64,000 bases of DNA, from assembly GCA_902582345.1 (NCBI GenBank), contig CACHRU010000001.1, forward strand, positions 124,001 through 188,000. The letters run 5' to 3'. The notes under the pieces were generated by a model. It was not told the origin of the DNA and searched no databases. It saw only the letters and a program-made list of their open reading frames with translations. Within the stretch, counting starts at the first letter, position 1, and every line of letters begins with the position of its first letter. The translations under genes were made by a program, and so were the position numbers. Below, in pieces: positions 8,557 to 19,569 of the stretch. The DNA comes from an uncultured Pelagibacteraceae bacterium (lineage in GTDB: Bacteria > Pseudomonadota > Alphaproteobacteria > Pelagibacterales > Pelagibacteraceae).

Positions 8557-9156
8557 ATGAGAAAATTGTTTCTATTAATAGTAACGATTGTTTTTTTTAA
8601 TAACTTTGCATTTTCAGTCACGTACAATTCAAATCCACAAATTTTTATAAACGAGTTAGTTAATGACGCAATAAAAACTCTCTCTGATAAAAGCATTTCT
8701 GATGAGGAGAAGGCTGCAGTAATAAGTAAGATTGCGAGAGAGAATGTTGATATTAAAGCTTTGGGCCTATACACCCTTGGAAACGTAAGAAAAACAATCG
8801 ATGAAAATATTTTAGAAAACTATCAAAATCTTTTTGAAAAATATTTTCTTAAAAGTCTTACTTCTAGACTAAATGATTACTCAGGAAATAAGTTTGAGGT
8901 ATTAGGTTCTGATCAAAAGAGCTCAAATTATACTATAGTCAACTCTAAAATTCTTGAAAATAATAACCAACCAGAGATTAAAATTGATTGGAGAGTTTAT
9001 ACAAAAAATCCTAATAAGCCTCTAATAAGAGACTTGGTTGTGGAGGGACTAAGTTTGGCAAGAACTCAAAAAGAGGAATTTGCGTCAATTTTAAACTCCA
9101 ACAACAATGACATTAAAGTTCTTCTTACCAAGTTAGAGGAATTTATCTCAAAATAA
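8557..9156 (+). CDS. mlaC: MlaC family periplasmic phospholipid-binding protein
   Basis: Periplasmic shuttle (Ttg2D/MlaC family) between MlaA and the inner-membrane MlaFEDB transporter. A signal peptide (about residues 1-20) precedes the helical MlaC domain, with hallmarks such as NPQIFINELVNDAIKTL, NYQNLFEKYFLKSL, and the late IRDLVVEGLSLARTQKEEF block. At 199 aa it is standard length. It is in operon with mlaA; the MlaFEDB genes are not in this window. Confidence 0.93.
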   Translation: MRKLFLLIVTIVFFNNFAFSVTYNSNPQIFINELVNDAIKTLSDKSISDEEKAAVISKIARENVDIKALGLYTLGNVRKTIDENILENYQNLFEKYFLKSLTSRLNDYSGNKFEVLGSDQKSSNYTIVNSKILENNNQPEIKIDWRVYTKNPNKPLIRDLVVEGLSLARTQKEEFASILNSNNNDIKVLLTKLEEFISK

Positions 9157-9165
9157 TTTAGTATT

Positions 9166-9242
9166 TGGTGGGCCCGCCAGGACTCGAACCTGGGACCAAT
9201 ACATTATGAGTGTACTGCTCTAACCAACTGAGCTACAGGCCC
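9166..9242 (-). tRNA. tRNA with CAU anticodon, probably tRNA-Ile2 (lysidine type)
   Basis: A full cloverleaf of 77 nt with encoded CCA: acceptor GGGCCTG, D arm GTAGCTCAGTTGGTTAGAGC, anticodon loop CTCATAA (anticodon CAT), T arm with GGTTCGAGTCC. CAU may be elongator Met or Ile2. The acceptor pairs C4-G69 and C5-G68 are those recognised by TilS, the lysidine synthetase, so I favour Ile2; elongator Met is not excluded. It sits between mlaC and rpoD. Confidence 0.88.
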
Positions 9243-9273
9243 TTAAATACTTTATCTTTTACTATAGATTTTT

Positions 9274-11130
9274 TTACTTTTCTAGAAAACTTTTCAATTG
9301 TTTTGATCGACTTGGATGTTTAAGCTTTCTTAAAGCTTTTGCCTCAATTTGTCTTATTCTCTCTCTAGTAACAGAAAATTGAAGACCTACTTCCTCTAAA
9401 GTATGATCCGTATTCATTCCAATACCAAACCTCATTCTTAAAACTCTTTCCTCTCTCGGTGTTAAAGATGCCAATATTTTAGTTGTGGACTCGCTTAAAT
9501 TAGATTGAATAGCTGTATCTAAGGGTTGAAGCGCGTTTTTATCTTCTATGAAATCCCCTAAGCTACTATCTTCCTCATCTCCCACTGGCGTTTCCAGTGA
9601 AACTGGTTCCTTAGCAATTTTTAAAACTTTTCTCACTTTTTCAAGCGGCATCGCTAATTTTTTTGAAAGCTCTTCTGGTGTTGGCTCTCTTCCAAATTCA
9701 CTCATAATTTGTCTTTGTGTTCTTACTATTTTATTTATTGTCTCAATCATGTGAACAGGTATTCTAATAGTTCTGGCTTGATCCGCTATTGACCTTGTAA
9801 TTGCTTGTCTTATCCACCATGTTGCGTAAGTGGAAAACTTATAACCTCTTCTATATTCAAATTTATCTACCGCTTTCATTAAACCAATATTTCCTTCCTG
9901 AATGAGGTCTAAAAACTGTAAACCTCTATTTGTGTATTTTTTTGCTATTGAGATAACCAGCCTCAAGTTAGCTTCAACCATCTCTTTTTTTGCAAGACGA
10001 GACTCTCTTTCACCTTTTTGAATTCTGCTTACTAATTTTTTAAATTCGCCAACCGATAAGCCAATTTTCTGACTAAATTCGACCAGTCTTTGACGAATTT
10101 CTAAAAAATCTTTCTTAAACTTTTTAAAGAAGGATTTCCAAGTCGGGTTTTGAATTAAAAAAGCCTCAAATTTTGGATTAATTTCATTTCCTAAATAATA
10201 TTTCAAAAATTCTTCTCTGCTTATTTTATTATCTAGCGCTAATCTCAATAGTACACCTTCAAGTGACACAATTTTTTTGTTTTCCTTATAATGCGATTGC
10301 ACAAGATCCTCAACTACATTTGGTGCTAGTTGCAAATTCTTAAAATTGTCTACTAAAGTAGACTGGATTTTTTTAAAATTTTTGTTTTTTGATATAGACA
10401 AGTCTTTTGATGCTAGTAAGCACTCTAATTTTTCTTTTTGATATTTTTGAAGTTTTGTATAGTTTTTACTTAAAATATTTAAGATGTTAATTATTTTTGG
10501 CTTTATTTCTTCCTCCATTTTTGCCAATGATACAGAAAATTCATCTTCCTCTAGAGGTTGATCATTGTTATTTTTTAGATCTTGATCTTCTTCTTTCTTA
10601 TTATCTTTTTTTATAGTTTGTTTTGACTCTTCTTCAGTTGTTTCAAAATCTTCATATGTAGAGTCAATGTCAATAATATCTCTTACCAGCAATTCATTAT
10701 TGTCTATTTTGTCTTTCCATTCATAGATTTTTTTTGCAACTAATGGGCTTTGGGTGAGAGCATTAAGCATAACATCTTTACCTGCTTCAATTCTTTTTGC
10801 GATTGCTATCTCTCCTTCCCTAGATAAAAGTTCAACACCCCCCATCTCTCTGAGGTACATTCTAATTGGATCATCACTTTTATCTGATGACTTTTCTTCT
10901 GATGTAGTTACTGTTTCTTTCTTTTTATTTGATTGATATTCTGATTTTTTTTGAACTAAAGTAATGCTTTCCTCTGCAATAATCATGAAAGCTTTTTCTA
11001 CGTTTTCTGGTGAGGCTCCCCGTTTACCTAGAGATTTACCTAATTCCTCAAAAGTAATAAAACCTCTATTTTTTCCTTTGTCTAAAAGCCTCTCGAAAGA
11101 TTTTGTAATAAGTTTTTTAACCATTTTCAT
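9274..11130 (-). CDS. rpoD: RNA polymerase primary sigma factor RpoD (sigma-70)
   Basis: Housekeeping sigma factor. Region 1.1 covers about residues 1-80; region 1.2 begins at [22 protein letters not shown]; a variable acidic non-conserved region follows (about 165-340). Region 2 is near-perfect: [59 protein letters not shown]. Region 3 follows, then region 4 with the -35 reading helix-turn-helix [20 protein letters not shown]. The 618-aa length is typical. It is the last gene of yqeY-dnaG-rpoD, a variant of the macromolecular-synthesis operon lacking rpsU. Confidence 0.98.
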   Translation of the reverse strand: MKMVKKLITKSFERLLDKGKNRGFITFEELGKSLGKRGASPENVEKAFMIIAEESITLVQKKSEYQSNKKKETVTTSEEKSSDKSDDPIRMYLREMGGVELLSREGEIAIAKRIEAGKDVMLNALTQSPLVAKKIYEWKDKIDNNELLVRDIIDIDSTYEDFETTEEESKQTIKKDNKKEEDQDLKNNNDQPLEEDEFSVSLAKMEEEIKPKIINILNILSKNYTKLQKYQKEKLECLLASKDLSISKNKNFKKIQSTLVDNFKNLQLAPNVVEDLVQSHYKENKKIVSLEGVLLRLALDNKISREEFLKYYLGNEINPKFEAFLIQNPTWKSFFKKFKKDFLEIRQRLVEFSQKIGLSVGEFKKLVSRIQKGERESRLAKKEMVEANLRLVISIAKKYTNRGLQFLDLIQEGNIGLMKAVDKFEYRRGYKFSTYATWWIRQAITRSIADQARTIRIPVHMIETINKIVRTQRQIMSEFGREPTPEELSKKLAMPLEKVRKVLKIAKEPVSLETPVGDEEDSSLGDFIEDKNALQPLDTAIQSNLSESTTKILASLTPREERVLRMRFGIGMNTDHTLEEVGLQFSVTRERIRQIEAKALRKLKHPSRSKQLKSFLEK

Positions 11131-11184
11131 ATTAAGCTAGAGAGATATATATAATGTCAAAATTTAAAAAATCTATACTTTATT

Positions 11185-12951
11185 TTATTCCCTATTTAAT
11201 TGATTTTTAAGCTCTAATAACTGATTATATTTAGATTCATCAAAATTCTTAACAACCTCACTCTCTAAAATTTTTATTTTTTGAAGTTGATTTATCTCTT
11301 TTAGCTCTTCAATAATTTCATTCAAAATTTCTTGTTTTTCCTTAAGGTTTTTTTTAGCAAATATTGTAGTGATATTTGTATTTGATTTGATTTGTTCGAT
11401 TAGATCTTTAAAATTTTCCTCTGATAAAAAATCACTTTTTTTAGAAAAATTTTTTTCGAAATAATCTTTTATAACGACAGCTTTAAATTCATTAAGAATT
11501 GGGCTGCTTAAATTTAATTTAGATAAAATTTCCTCATATTCGTCAATTAGTTCTGGGAATTGAATAATTATATTTAATAAAGAGAATTCTTTTAATTGCT
11601 GCCTAGAAAAGCTTTGTTTTTGATTGTGAAGTTTTTTTGTTTCGCTTAATAAATTATAATTTTTTTTATAATTTTTTTTTCTACTTTGAATCGGCGTGAA
11701 ATCATTAATCTTACTTAAAAAATACTCAAGAATATATTTTTTTAAAACTTTATCCTTAATTGAATTGCTTAAACCTCTAATTTTTTTTTCAAATTTTGAA
11801 ATTGCAAAAGGATCATTTTTATCAACTTTTCCTGAATACGAATTCCATATAAAAGATTGAATAACCATTTTTGAAGCTATATGTTCTAAAAATTTTTCTT
11901 TTCCTTGTTTACTTACCATATCGTCAGGATCAACATTTTCAGGCATAACTGAAAAAAATATTCTATTTTTTTCAGTTATTAAGGGTATAAGTCTCTCAGA
12001 AATTCTCAAAGCAGCTGTTTGACCGCTTTGATCACCATCAAGTGTAATAATTGGGTTTGAAAAAAAATTCCAAATTAATTCGATTTGTTTTTCAGTTATT
12101 GCAGTTCCAGAATTTGAAACAACATTTTTAATACCGTTTGAAGAAAGACTTATTACATCCATGTATCCCTCTACTATCAAAACTTCTTTTGTTTTAGATC
12201 TCTCATTTTTTGCTTTGTCTAAATTAAAAATAATATTTCCCTTTTTATAGAAATCGGTTTCTGGTGAATTTATATATTTTGCAATCTTGCTTGATTTAAC
12301 TGCTCTACCACCAAAAGCTATGGTATCCGATGAAATATTATTTATTGGAAATATTATTCTCGAATTAAATCTATGAATAAATTCACCAGTTTTATCACTT
12401 TTATAAAATAAACCAGTTTTTAAAATATCATTTTCAGAGTAATTTTTTTTTAAAGTTTCAAAAAAATTATTTTTCCAAGGGACAAAACCTAGATTAAATT
12501 CTTCAATAGTATTTTTTTTTACATTCCTTGAATTTAAGTAATTTATATATTCTATATTTTCTTTTTTGAATAATTCTTTATGAAAATAATCCTTGTAGTC
12601 CTTTAGTATATTTTTATAGATTAAAAACTTTTCTTCTTTCTCTTTATCAAATTTTGTGAATCTATATTGTTCCATGCCAGCTTCAGAAGCCAAAGTTCTT
12701 ACAGACTCACCGAATCCCATTGATTGGGTTTTCATTAAAAAATCGAAAATATTTCCGTGTTCACCTGAACTAAAACAATGATAAAAACCTTTCTCATCGT
12801 TTACTGTGAAAGATGGGGTTTTTTCATTTTTGAATGGAGAAAGACCAATAAATTCTTTTCCTCTTTTTTTAAGCTGAACATATTTTCCGACAACTACAGA
12901 GACTCTTAAACGAGTTTTAATTTCCTCTAAATACTCTTTTGGATATTTCAT
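11185..12951 (-). CDS. dnaG: DNA primase DnaG
   Basis: Makes RNA primers at the replication fork. The N-terminal domain aligns with the DnaG zinc domain but with ligands changed: the usual CPFH reads SPFK (residues 38-41) and the usual HCxxC reads HCFSS (59-62), so only one of four ligands remains. The TOPRIM catalytic domain is intact, with VEGYMDVI near residue 260 and the TLDGDQSG acidic motif near 309. The C-terminal third is a helical helicase-binding region. I start at ATG 12951, which matches the usual start of alphaproteobacterial DnaG; a GTG at 12957 overlaps the yqeY stop by 4 nt. Confidence 0.96.
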   Translation of the reverse strand: MKYPKEYLEEIKTRLRVSVVVGKYVQLKKRGKEFIGLSPFKNEKTPSFTVNDEKGFYHCFSSGEHGNIFDFLMKTQSMGFGESVRTLASEAGMEQYRFTKFDKEKEEKFLIYKNILKDYKDYFHKELFKKENIEYINYLNSRNVKKNTIEEFNLGFVPWKNNFFETLKKNYSENDILKTGLFYKSDKTGEFIHRFNSRIIFPINNISSDTIAFGGRAVKSSKIAKYINSPETDFYKKGNIIFNLDKAKNERSKTKEVLIVEGYMDVISLSSNGIKNVVSNSGTAITEKQIELIWNFFSNPIITLDGDQSGQTAALRISERLIPLITEKNRIFFSVMPENVDPDDMVSKQGKEKFLEHIASKMVIQSFIWNSYSGKVDKNDPFAISKFEKKIRGLSNSIKDKVLKKYILEYFLSKINDFTPIQSRKKNYKKNYNLLSETKKLHNQKQSFSRQQLKEFSLLNIIIQFPELIDEYEEILSKLNLSSPILNEFKAVVIKDYFEKNFSKKSDFLSEENFKDLIEQIKSNTNITTIFAKKNLKEKQEILNEIIEELKEINQLQKIKILESEVVKNFDESKYNQLLELKNQLNRE

Positions 12952-12953
12952 TT

Positions 12954-13409
12954 TCACTTACTTAATAACTCCTTTAAAATTGAGCTCACTTTAGAAAAGT
13001 CTAAAACATCTCCATGATTAGATTTTAATATACCCATTACTTTACCCATGTCTTTCATTGAGCTGGCATTAACTTGTTTAGCAGCTTGAACACAAATTTT
13101 TTTCGTTTCTTCTTCTCCAAGTTGTTTCGGTAAAAATTGATTGATAACTTCAATTTCTTTCATCTCATTTTTTAACAAGTCTGATCTATTAGCTTTTTTA
13201 TAAGCCTCACAAGAATCGTTTCTTTGTTTGAGCATCTTTTTAAGAATTGAAATTACATCTGGGTCTTTTAAATTACCTGCTTTAAGTTTTTGAGCTATTT
13301 TAACGTCTTTGATAGCTGAAATAATTAATCTCAGAGTGGGGTATGTGTTTTTATCTTTATTTTTTAAAGATAAGTTAAGTGTTTCTTCAATTTTTTTTTC
13401 TAAGGACAT
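12954..13409 (-). CDS. yqeY: YqeY/GatB-tail domain protein
   Basis: A 151-aa protein of the YqeY family, which resembles the tRNA-binding tail of GatB; the precise role is unknown. Family features are the opening LRLIISAIKDVKIAQK, the basic VISILKKMLKQRNDSCEAYKKANR block, EMKEIEVINQFLPKQL, and the closing KDMGKVMGILK. It is first in the yqeY-dnaG-rpoD operon, reaching the start of dnaG, and divergent from carA. Confidence 0.93.
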   Translation of the reverse strand: MSLEKKIEETLNLSLKNKDKNTYPTLRLIISAIKDVKIAQKLKAGNLKDPDVISILKKMLKQRNDSCEAYKKANRSDLLKNEMKEIEVINQFLPKQLGEEETKKICVQAAKQVNASSMKDMGKVMGILKSNHGDVLDFSKVSSILKELLSK

Positions 13410-13463
13410 TTTGACAAATAAATATTTTAATCACAAATATAATACAAAATAATAAGATCTTTC

Positions 13464-13492
13464 TTGACGATTTTTAATCTTTTTCATATCTT
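13464..13492 (+). promoter_or_regulatory. Candidate carAB promoter
   Basis: TTGACG (13464-13469), a 17-nt spacer and TATCTT (13487-13492) lie in the 125-nt gap between yqeY and carA. The -35 matches consensus at five of six positions and the -10 at four. A start near 13499 would leave a leader of about 36 nt before the TTG start of carA. Confidence 0.4.
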
Positions 13493-13534
13493 TCGCAAAA
13501 TCATGTTTATAAGTTTTTTACTTTAACTTATGAG

Positions 13535-14743
13535 TTGTATTTGAAGCAATTTGGTCAAAATATAAACTCTTATAAAAATCTTAAAAAGATCGATTCTAAC
13601 GCTATTTTAATTCTGCAGGACGGTAAGTTCTATAGAGGAATAGGTTTGGGTTATCAAGGAACCGCAACTGGGGAGGTCTGCTTTAATACCTCAATTACTG
13701 GATATCAAGAAATAATAAGTGATCCCTCTTACGCAGAACAAATTATTAATTTTACTTTTCCTCATGTTGGAAATGTTGGCTCAAATGAGGAGGACCATGA
13801 ATCTGATAAAATTTGGACTAAAGGAGTTATAATTAACACTGAAATTACTGATCCATCGAATTACAGATCATTAAAACATTTAGATAAATGGCTTAAACAA
13901 AATAAAATTGTTGGAATAACAGGAATTGATACTAGAAGCTTAACTAATTTTATTAGAGATAAAGGGGCGCCTAAAGGAACCATATCTTTCTTTAAAAATA
14001 ATAAACTCAGTATTAAAAAGCTTTTAAGAATTACAAAAAAGTGGAGTGGATTAAAAAATCTAGATTTGGCAAAAAAAGTAACAACAAAGAAAAGTTACAT
14101 ATGGAAAGACTTAAAAACTTGGAAAAAAGGTCAAGGCTTTGAAAAAAATAAAAAAAAATTTTTGCATGTCGTCGCGATTGATTATGGAATAAAGAAAAAT
14201 ATTTTAAGATATTTTTCTAATTTCAATTGTAAAGTGACAATAGTCTCTTGCGAAACTAGTGCTAATGATATTTTTAAACTTGACCCTGATGGTATTTTTT
14301 TATCTAATGGTCCTGGTGATCCGGCTGCAACGGGAAAGTATGCGATACCAATAATAAAAGAATTTATAAAAAATAAATTACCAGTTTTTGGAATTTGTTT
14401 AGGACATCAATTACTTGGATTAGCTTTAGGTGCCAAAACACAAAAAATGAACTTAGGTCATAGAGGAGCTAATCATCCAGTAAAAAATTTGATAAAAGGC
14501 AATGTAGAAATCACTAGCCAAAATCACGGATTTGAAATAGTTAAAAATAATCTTCCAAAAAATATTCAAATAACTCATCAATCTCTGTTTGATAATAGTA
14601 TTGAGGGAATAAGATTAAAATCTAAACCAGTTTTTTCTGTTCAATATCATCCTGAGTCTAATCCTGGACCGCAGGATAGTGTTTATTTGTTTAAGGAGTT
14701 TGTAACCTGTATGAAAAAAAATGCCAAAAAGAAAAGATATTAA
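13535..14743 (+). CDS. carA: Carbamoyl-phosphate synthase small subunit
   Basis: Glutaminase subunit that feeds ammonia to CarB for carbamoyl phosphate, used by pyrimidine and arginine synthesis. The N-terminal CPSase_sm domain begins at [16 protein letters not shown]; the C-terminal class I amidotransferase has the nucleophile in [10 protein letters not shown] and the His/Glu pair in YHPESNPGP. No ATG occurs before the conserved region, so the start must be a non-ATG codon; TTG at 13535 is the best. A five-codon ATG frame (13530-13544) overlaps this start. carB overlaps its end by 23 nt. Confidence 0.95.
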   Translation: MYLKQFGQNINSYKNLKKIDSNAILILQDGKFYRGIGLGYQGTATGEVCFNTSITGYQEIISDPSYAEQIINFTFPHVGNVGSNEEDHESDKIWTKGVIINTEITDPSNYRSLKHLDKWLKQNKIVGITGIDTRSLTNFIRDKGAPKGTISFFKNNKLSIKKLLRITKKWSGLKNLDLAKKVTTKKSYIWKDLKTWKKGQGFEKNKKKFLHVVAIDYGIKKNILRYFSNFNCKVTIVSCETSANDIFKLDPDGIFLSNGPGDPAATGKYAIPIIKEFIKNKLPVFGICLGHQLLGLALGAKTQKMNLGHRGANHPVKNLIKGNVEITSQNHGFEIVKNNLPKNIQITHQSLFDNSIEGIRLKSKPVFSVQYHPESNPGPQDSVYLFKEFVTCMKKNAKKKRY

Positions 14744-17700
14744 AAAAATTTTAGTTGTTGGTGCAGGTCCAATAATAATTGGACAAGCTTGTGAATTTGA
14801 TTATTCGGGTACTCAAGCTTGCAAAGCTTTGAAGGATGAAGGTTTCAAAGTAATTTTAATCAATTCAAACCCTGCAACAATTATGACAGACCCTAATGTT
14901 GCCGATAAAACCTATATTGAGCCCATCACTTTAGAGGTTCTAGAAAAAATTTTAATTAAAGAAAAACCAGATGCGATTCTCCCAACAATGGGTGGTCAAA
15001 CAGCTTTAAATCTAGCTATGGAAGCTGAAAAAAAAGGTATTCTTAAAAAATACAAAATTGAACTCATCGGCGCTAATTCAAAGGCCATTTCAAATGCAGA
15101 AGATAGAAAAAAATTTAGAAAAAATATGCTTGAGATAGGATTAGATTTACCAAAATCAAAAATTGTAAATAATTTTAGTAAAGCTTCAAAGGTTTTAAAT
15201 CAAATTGGACTTCCTGCAATAATTAGACCAGCTTTCACACTTGGTGGATTAGGAGGAGGAATAGCAAAAAATAAAAAAGAGTTTTTTAGGATAATCAAAA
15301 GCGGCCTACTGGAGTCACCGGTCAAACAAGTTTTAGTTGAGGAGTGTTTAGAGGGATGGAAAGAATTTGAAATGGAAGTTGTGAGAGATAAAAAAGATAA
15401 TTGTATTATTATTTGTTCAATTGAAAATCTAGATCCTATGGGAATTCATACAGGAGACTCTGTTACTATTGCGCCTGCTCTTACTCTTACTGATAAAGAA
15501 TATCAAGTTATGAGGAATGCATCCATTGCATGTTTAAGAAAAATAGGGGTGGAAACTGGAGGATCAAATGTTCAGTTTGCTATAAATCCGAAAAACGGAA
15601 GAATGGTAATTATAGAAATGAACCCTAGAGTATCTAGATCGTCTGCTTTAGCTTCGAAGGCAACTGGTTTTCCTATTGCCAAAGTAGCAGCAAAACTTGC
15701 TGTGGGTTACACTTTAGATGAGTTGAAAAATGAGATAACAAAAGTAACCCCCGCTTCATTCGAGCCGACTATTGATTATGTAGTTACAAAAATTCCAAGA
15801 TTTACTTTTGAAAAATTTTCAACATCTGAGGCCATTTTAGGAACTTCAATGAAATCTGTTGGGGAAGCTATGGCAATTGGAAGAAATTTTAAAGAATCCT
15901 TACAAAAAGCTTTGGTTTCTCTAGAAACAGGATTTTCAGGTTTGGATCAAATTTTTAACTTAAAAGTAAAAATGATTGAAAAGAAACTTAGGGAAAATAT
16001 TCCAAACAAGATTTTACTTATTGGTGAAGCCTTTAGAAAAAAAATTAATATAAAAAAAATTCATCAACTCTCTAAGATTGATCCTTGGTTTTTAAGTCAA
16101 ATAAAAGATATTATAGATTGTGAAAGTGAAATCAAAAAAAATGGTTTACCAAAATCATTTAATCAATTTAATTATATAAAATCTATTGGTTTTTCTGATA
16201 AAAAATTGTCTGAATTGACAAATAAGTCTGAAGATATTGTAAGAAAAAAAAGAAATGCTCTTAAAGTGTTACCTGTCTATAAAAAGGTCGATACCTGCGC
16301 TTCTGAATTTAAATCTTATACCCCATATATGTACTCAACTTATCAAAGAAACTTCTCAATAAATACCGAATGTGAGGCTCAGCCATCTAATAGAAAAAAA
16401 ATAATTATTTTAGGAGGGGGGCCTAATAGAATAGGACAGGGAATTGAATTTGACTATTGTTGTTGTCAGGCAAGTTTTGCTTTAAAGAAAGCTGGATTTG
16501 AAACAATTATGGTAAATTGTAACCCTGAAACAGTTTCAACGGATTATGACACAAGTGACAGATTATACTTTGAACCATTAATAGAAGAATTCGTATTCAA
16601 TGTTATTCAAAAAGAGAAAGCAAATGGAAATCTCATAGGAGTTATCGCACAATTTGGAGGGCAAACTCCAATTAAATTGGCTAAATTTTTAGATGATAAC
16701 AACTTTCCAATATTAGGAACTCAGTATACGTCAATTGATCACGCGGAGGATAGAGATAGATTTAGAAATCTTTTAAGCAAATTAAAATTAAAACAAGCTG
16801 AAAGCGGGATAGCAAAAAGTTTTACTCAAGCTTTAAAAATTGCTGAAAGAATTGGCCTCCCTTTGATGGTTAGACCATCATATGTTTTAGGAGGTAGAGC
16901 AATGGAAATAGTTCATGAAAGAAAACAACTTAAAAATTTTGTTCAGAAAGCATTTATGGCTGCAGAAAAAAATCCAATTTTAATTGATAAGTTTATTGAT
17001 AATGCTATGGAAGTTGACGTTGATGCAATATCAGATGGCAATGAAGTTTTTGTTGCAGGTGTAATGCAGCATATTGAGGAAGCGGGTATTCATTCTGGTG
17101 ACTCCGCTTGTAGTTTGCCACCAGTTTCGATTAAACCCTTTTTGATAAAAGAAATTGAAAATCAAACAAAAAAATTAGCTTTAGCTCTTAAAGTAAAAGG
17201 TTTTATGAATGTTCAATTCGCTATTAAAAATGACGAAATTTATGTAATTGAAGTCAATCCCAGAGCAAGTAGAACGGTTCCATTTGTTTCAAAAGCAAAA
17301 GATTTGCCTTTAGCAAAAATAGCTTCAAGAATTATGGCTGGAGAAAAATTATCTAATTTTAACTTAAGAAGTAAAACAAAAAAAATGTTTGCAGTAAAAG
17401 AAGCTGTCTTCCCTTTTAATAAATTTCCTAAAAGCGATCTTCTTCTTGGACCGGAAATGAAATCTACAGGAGAAGTTATGGGGTTTGATAAGGATTTTGG
17501 TATGGCTTTTGCAAAAAGTCAAATAGCAGCATCAAACTCCCTTCCAAAAAAAGGATTAGCTTTTATTTCATTAAAAAATAGTCATAAAAAAGAGGGAGTT
17601 GAATTGGCAAAACAATTGATCAGATTAAATTTTAAACTTTGTGGAACTGCTGGTACAGCAGAATATATTAGGAAAAACGGTATAAAGTGCAAAAAAATTA

Positions 17701-17945
17701 ATAAAGTAAATCAAGGTTCACCTCATATTGTTGATGTCCTAAACGCAAAAAAAATAGCATTGGTAATAAATACTGGTGGAGGAAATAGTGAAAGTCAACT
17801 TAGTGATGCCATTTCATTAAGAAGAGCAACTTTAGCAAATAAAGTGCCCTATTGCACAAACATGTCCACTGCTAAAGTTTGTGTTGAAGGAATTAAGTCA
17901 CTTATTTCTAAAGAAATAACAGTAAATTCTTTGCAAGATATTTGA
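14721..17945 (+). CDS. carB: Carbamoyl-phosphate synthase large subunit
   Basis: Synthetase subunit with two homologous ATP-grasp halves: one phosphorylates bicarbonate, the other carbamate. The first half opens with [20 protein letters not shown], the second with [20 protein letters not shown] near residue 557, showing the internal duplication. A methylglyoxal-synthase-like regulatory domain ends the protein (from about 940, [10 protein letters not shown]). The 1074-aa length is standard. It ends 1 nt before the opposing 2OG-oxygenase-like gene, leaving no room for a separate terminator. Confidence 0.98.
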   Translation: MPKRKDIKKILVVGAGPIIIGQACEFDYSGTQACKALKDEGFKVILINSNPATIMTDPNVADKTYIEPITLEVLEKILIKEKPDAILPTMGGQTALNLAMEAEKKGILKKYKIELIGANSKAISNAEDRKKFRKNMLEIGLDLPKSKIVNNFSKASKVLNQIGLPAIIRPAFTLGGLGGGIAKNKKEFFRIIKSGLLESPVKQVLVEECLEGWKEFEMEVVRDKKDNCIIICSIENLDPMGIHTGDSVTIAPALTLTDKEYQVMRNASIACLRKIGVETGGSNVQFAINPKNGRMVIIEMNPRVSRSSALASKATGFPIAKVAAKLAVGYTLDELKNEITKVTPASFEPTIDYVVTKIPRFTFEKFSTSEAILGTSMKSVGEAMAIGRNFKESLQKALVSLETGFSGLDQIFNLKVKMIEKKLRENIPNKILLIGEAFRKKINIKKIHQLSKIDPWFLSQIKDIIDCESEIKKNGLPKSFNQFNYIKSIGFSDKKLSELTNKSEDIVRKKRNALKVLPVYKKVDTCASEFKSYTPYMYSTYQRNFSINTECEAQPSNRKKIIILGGGPNRIGQGIEFDYCCCQASFALKKAGFETIMVNCNPETVSTDYDTSDRLYFEPLIEEFVFNVIQKEKANGNLIGVIAQFGGQTPIKLAKFLDDNNFPILGTQYTSIDHAEDRDRFRNLLSKLKLKQAESGIAKSFTQALKIAERIGLPLMVRPSYVLGGRAMEIVHERKQLKNFVQKAFMAAEKNPILIDKFIDNAMEVDVDAISDGNEVFVAGVMQHIEEAGIHSGDSACSLPPVSIKPFLIKEIENQTKKLALALKVKGFMNVQFAIKNDEIYVIEVNPRASRTVPFVSKAKDLPLAKIASRIMAGEKLSNFNLRSKTKKMFAVKEAVFPFNKFPKSDLLLGPEMKSTGEVMGFDKDFGMAFAKSQIAASNSLPKKGLAFISLKNSHKKEGVELAKQLIRLNFKLCGTAGTAEYIRKNGIKCKKINKVNQGSPHIVDVLNAKKIALVINTGGGNSESQLSDAISLRRATLANKVPYCTNMSTAKVCVEGIKSLISKEITVNSLQDI

Positions 17946-18608
17946 TTAAAGTACTTTCCAATCTGTTTCGAAGGTCACATAATTAATCTGAATACATCTT
18001 CTTTCTGATCTGATTTCCTTTTTTTCCATACCGTGCCAAGTATCGGGACCGCTTGTAAAAAAATAACCATAGTTATGTTTGAAAGGCACTGTTTTAACTA
18101 ATTTAAGTTCTTTATTATATAAGTCGGTACCCAAATTTTCTGACTCTCCATTAGGATTAACAAAAACAAGAGATGAAATTAATTTTTCTTTAATATCACA
18201 ATGTGGTTTTAACCAAAAACCTTTCCTATCGCAGATTACCTCTAATCTAACATAAGAATTTGATAAATCTTTTTTTACTAAATTTCCAATATGAGAATAT
18301 ACTTCTTTAGAACATAGCTCTTTTATAAAATTAGTTAAATGAGGAAAATTTTTTGAATTCTCTTTGGTAACAAAACATCTATATTTTTTTGCTTTTCCAC
18401 CACTTTTTATTCCACTTCTAAACTTCCCCTCACCTCCGTCAATTGCTCTTGTTCCATCATACTGTAAATTATCTTTTATTGGATTGGCTATATCCGCTTC
18501 GCAAATTTCTTTAATTGCTTTTTCATTGAGCGGACTATTAATTTCCCAATGATCAAAGGGATTTTTATGTAATGATGAATTATTTTTTAAGGAATTAATT
18601 AACGTCAT
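17946..18608 (-). CDS. 2OG-Fe(II) oxygenase-like protein
   Basis: A 220-aa protein that looks like an Fe(II)/2-oxoglutarate dioxygenase of unknown substrate. The iron-binding triad can be read as His136 and Asp138 in PHCD and a later His near 191 in TWHGMEKKE, with the Arg of RSERRCIQ as candidate 2OG ligand. The 45 or more residues between are typical of the double-stranded beta helix. It is downstream of, and overlaps by 14 nt, the ELM1-like gene, so the two are probably co-expressed. No membrane segment or signal peptide. The fold is inferred from motifs alone. Confidence 0.68.
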   Translation of the reverse strand: MTLINSLKNNSSLHKNPFDHWEINSPLNEKAIKEICEADIANPIKDNLQYDGTRAIDGGEGKFRSGIKSGGKAKKYRCFVTKENSKNFPHLTNFIKELCSKEVYSHIGNLVKKDLSNSYVRLEVICDRKGFWLKPHCDIKEKLISSLVFVNPNGESENLGTDLYNKELKLVKTVPFKHNYGYFFTSGPDTWHGMEKKEIRSERRCIQINYVTFETDWKVL

Positions 18609-19545
18609 GGTTTTTTATTCTTTCTTTTATTAATGGAGCAATCCTATTTACTTCATCTAACTTATTATACGACCATAAGTCAACTCTATCCTCTAAATCT
18701 TTTATAATATTAAGTTTTTTAAACTCATCAAAAAAATTCAAAAACCTTATATTGTGTTTTCTCGCCTTCATATTGGCAATGTAAATTGGTTTTCCAGTCA
18801 TTGCTGCTTCGGAAATCATGGAAGTTGAGTCGCAAGTTACTATGATGTAGTCGGATAAAGCTAACGCTGACATATAAGCCTTTTTGTCAATTGTTTTGAT
18901 AACCATATGGTTATGGCTGAAAGTATTAAAAGCCATTTTTATAATTTCTGGTGGAGTTCTATAAGATGGTATTATAATTAATTTATATTTATCTTGAGTA
19001 AAAATTGTCTTCACTTTATTAAACATTTCATTAACTTGATTTTCTGAATAATTATAATAATTGTTTGGACCACCGATAATAAAAGCAACAATTTTTTTAT
19101 TTTCTCTATCTATCTTAAGGTAATTCTTGTTTTTTTCAATTTCATCTAATTTAAGATAGTGGATCGAGCCAATAGTATTTAAAATATTTTTTCCTGATAA
19201 ACCATCATGATTAGGACAAATGATTAAATCAAACTTGTTTGGTGAAACTTTTGGGTCTTGTATATGAATGGTAAAAATTTTATTTTTATATTTTTTTTTT
19301 AATGCCAAAGAGGGTATCACGCTTTTTCTTCCACAAGAAATGACAATTTTAGAATCAAAAATAAATTGTGATTTTAAAACTTTCAATGAAACGGGTGTTA
19401 ATAATGGAGGTATAAACTCCCAAAACTTTTTAAGTTTTATATTTTGATGTTTAAAGCTTAAGTTTAGTGCATTAGCTAAGCCCTCAACCTGACTTATCAT
19501 ACCGTGCATACCTTGTGTCAAAAGAAGTGCTTTTATTTTAGACAT
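18595..19545 (-). CDS. ELM1-like (mitochondrial fission ELM1 family) protein
   Basis: A 316-aa protein resembling the ELM1/DUF1022 family, widespread in alphaproteobacteria and named from plant proteins in mitochondrial fission; the bacterial role is unknown, and the fold resembles GT-B glycosyltransferases. Seen here: LLLTQGMHGMISQVEGLANAL at the start, HIQDPKVSPNKFDLIICPNHDG, FIIGGPNNYY, and a late VTCDSTSMISEAAMTGKPIYI reminiscent of a GT-B nucleotide-sugar site. It overlaps the 2OG-oxygenase-like gene and is divergent from trxB with only 24 nt between start codons. Confidence 0.8.
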   Translation of the reverse strand: MSKIKALLLTQGMHGMISQVEGLANALNLSFKHQNIKLKKFWEFIPPLLTPVSLKVLKSQFIFDSKIVISCGRKSVIPSLALKKKYKNKIFTIHIQDPKVSPNKFDLIICPNHDGLSGKNILNTIGSIHYLKLDEIEKNKNYLKIDRENKKIVAFIIGGPNNYYNYSENQVNEMFNKVKTIFTQDKYKLIIIPSYRTPPEIIKMAFNTFSHNHMVIKTIDKKAYMSALALSDYIIVTCDSTSMISEAAMTGKPIYIANMKARKHNIRFLNFFDEFKKLNIIKDLEDRVDLWSYNKLDEVNRIAPLIKERIKNHDVN

Positions 19546-19569
19546 TTGTTACTATATACCTTTAATACA

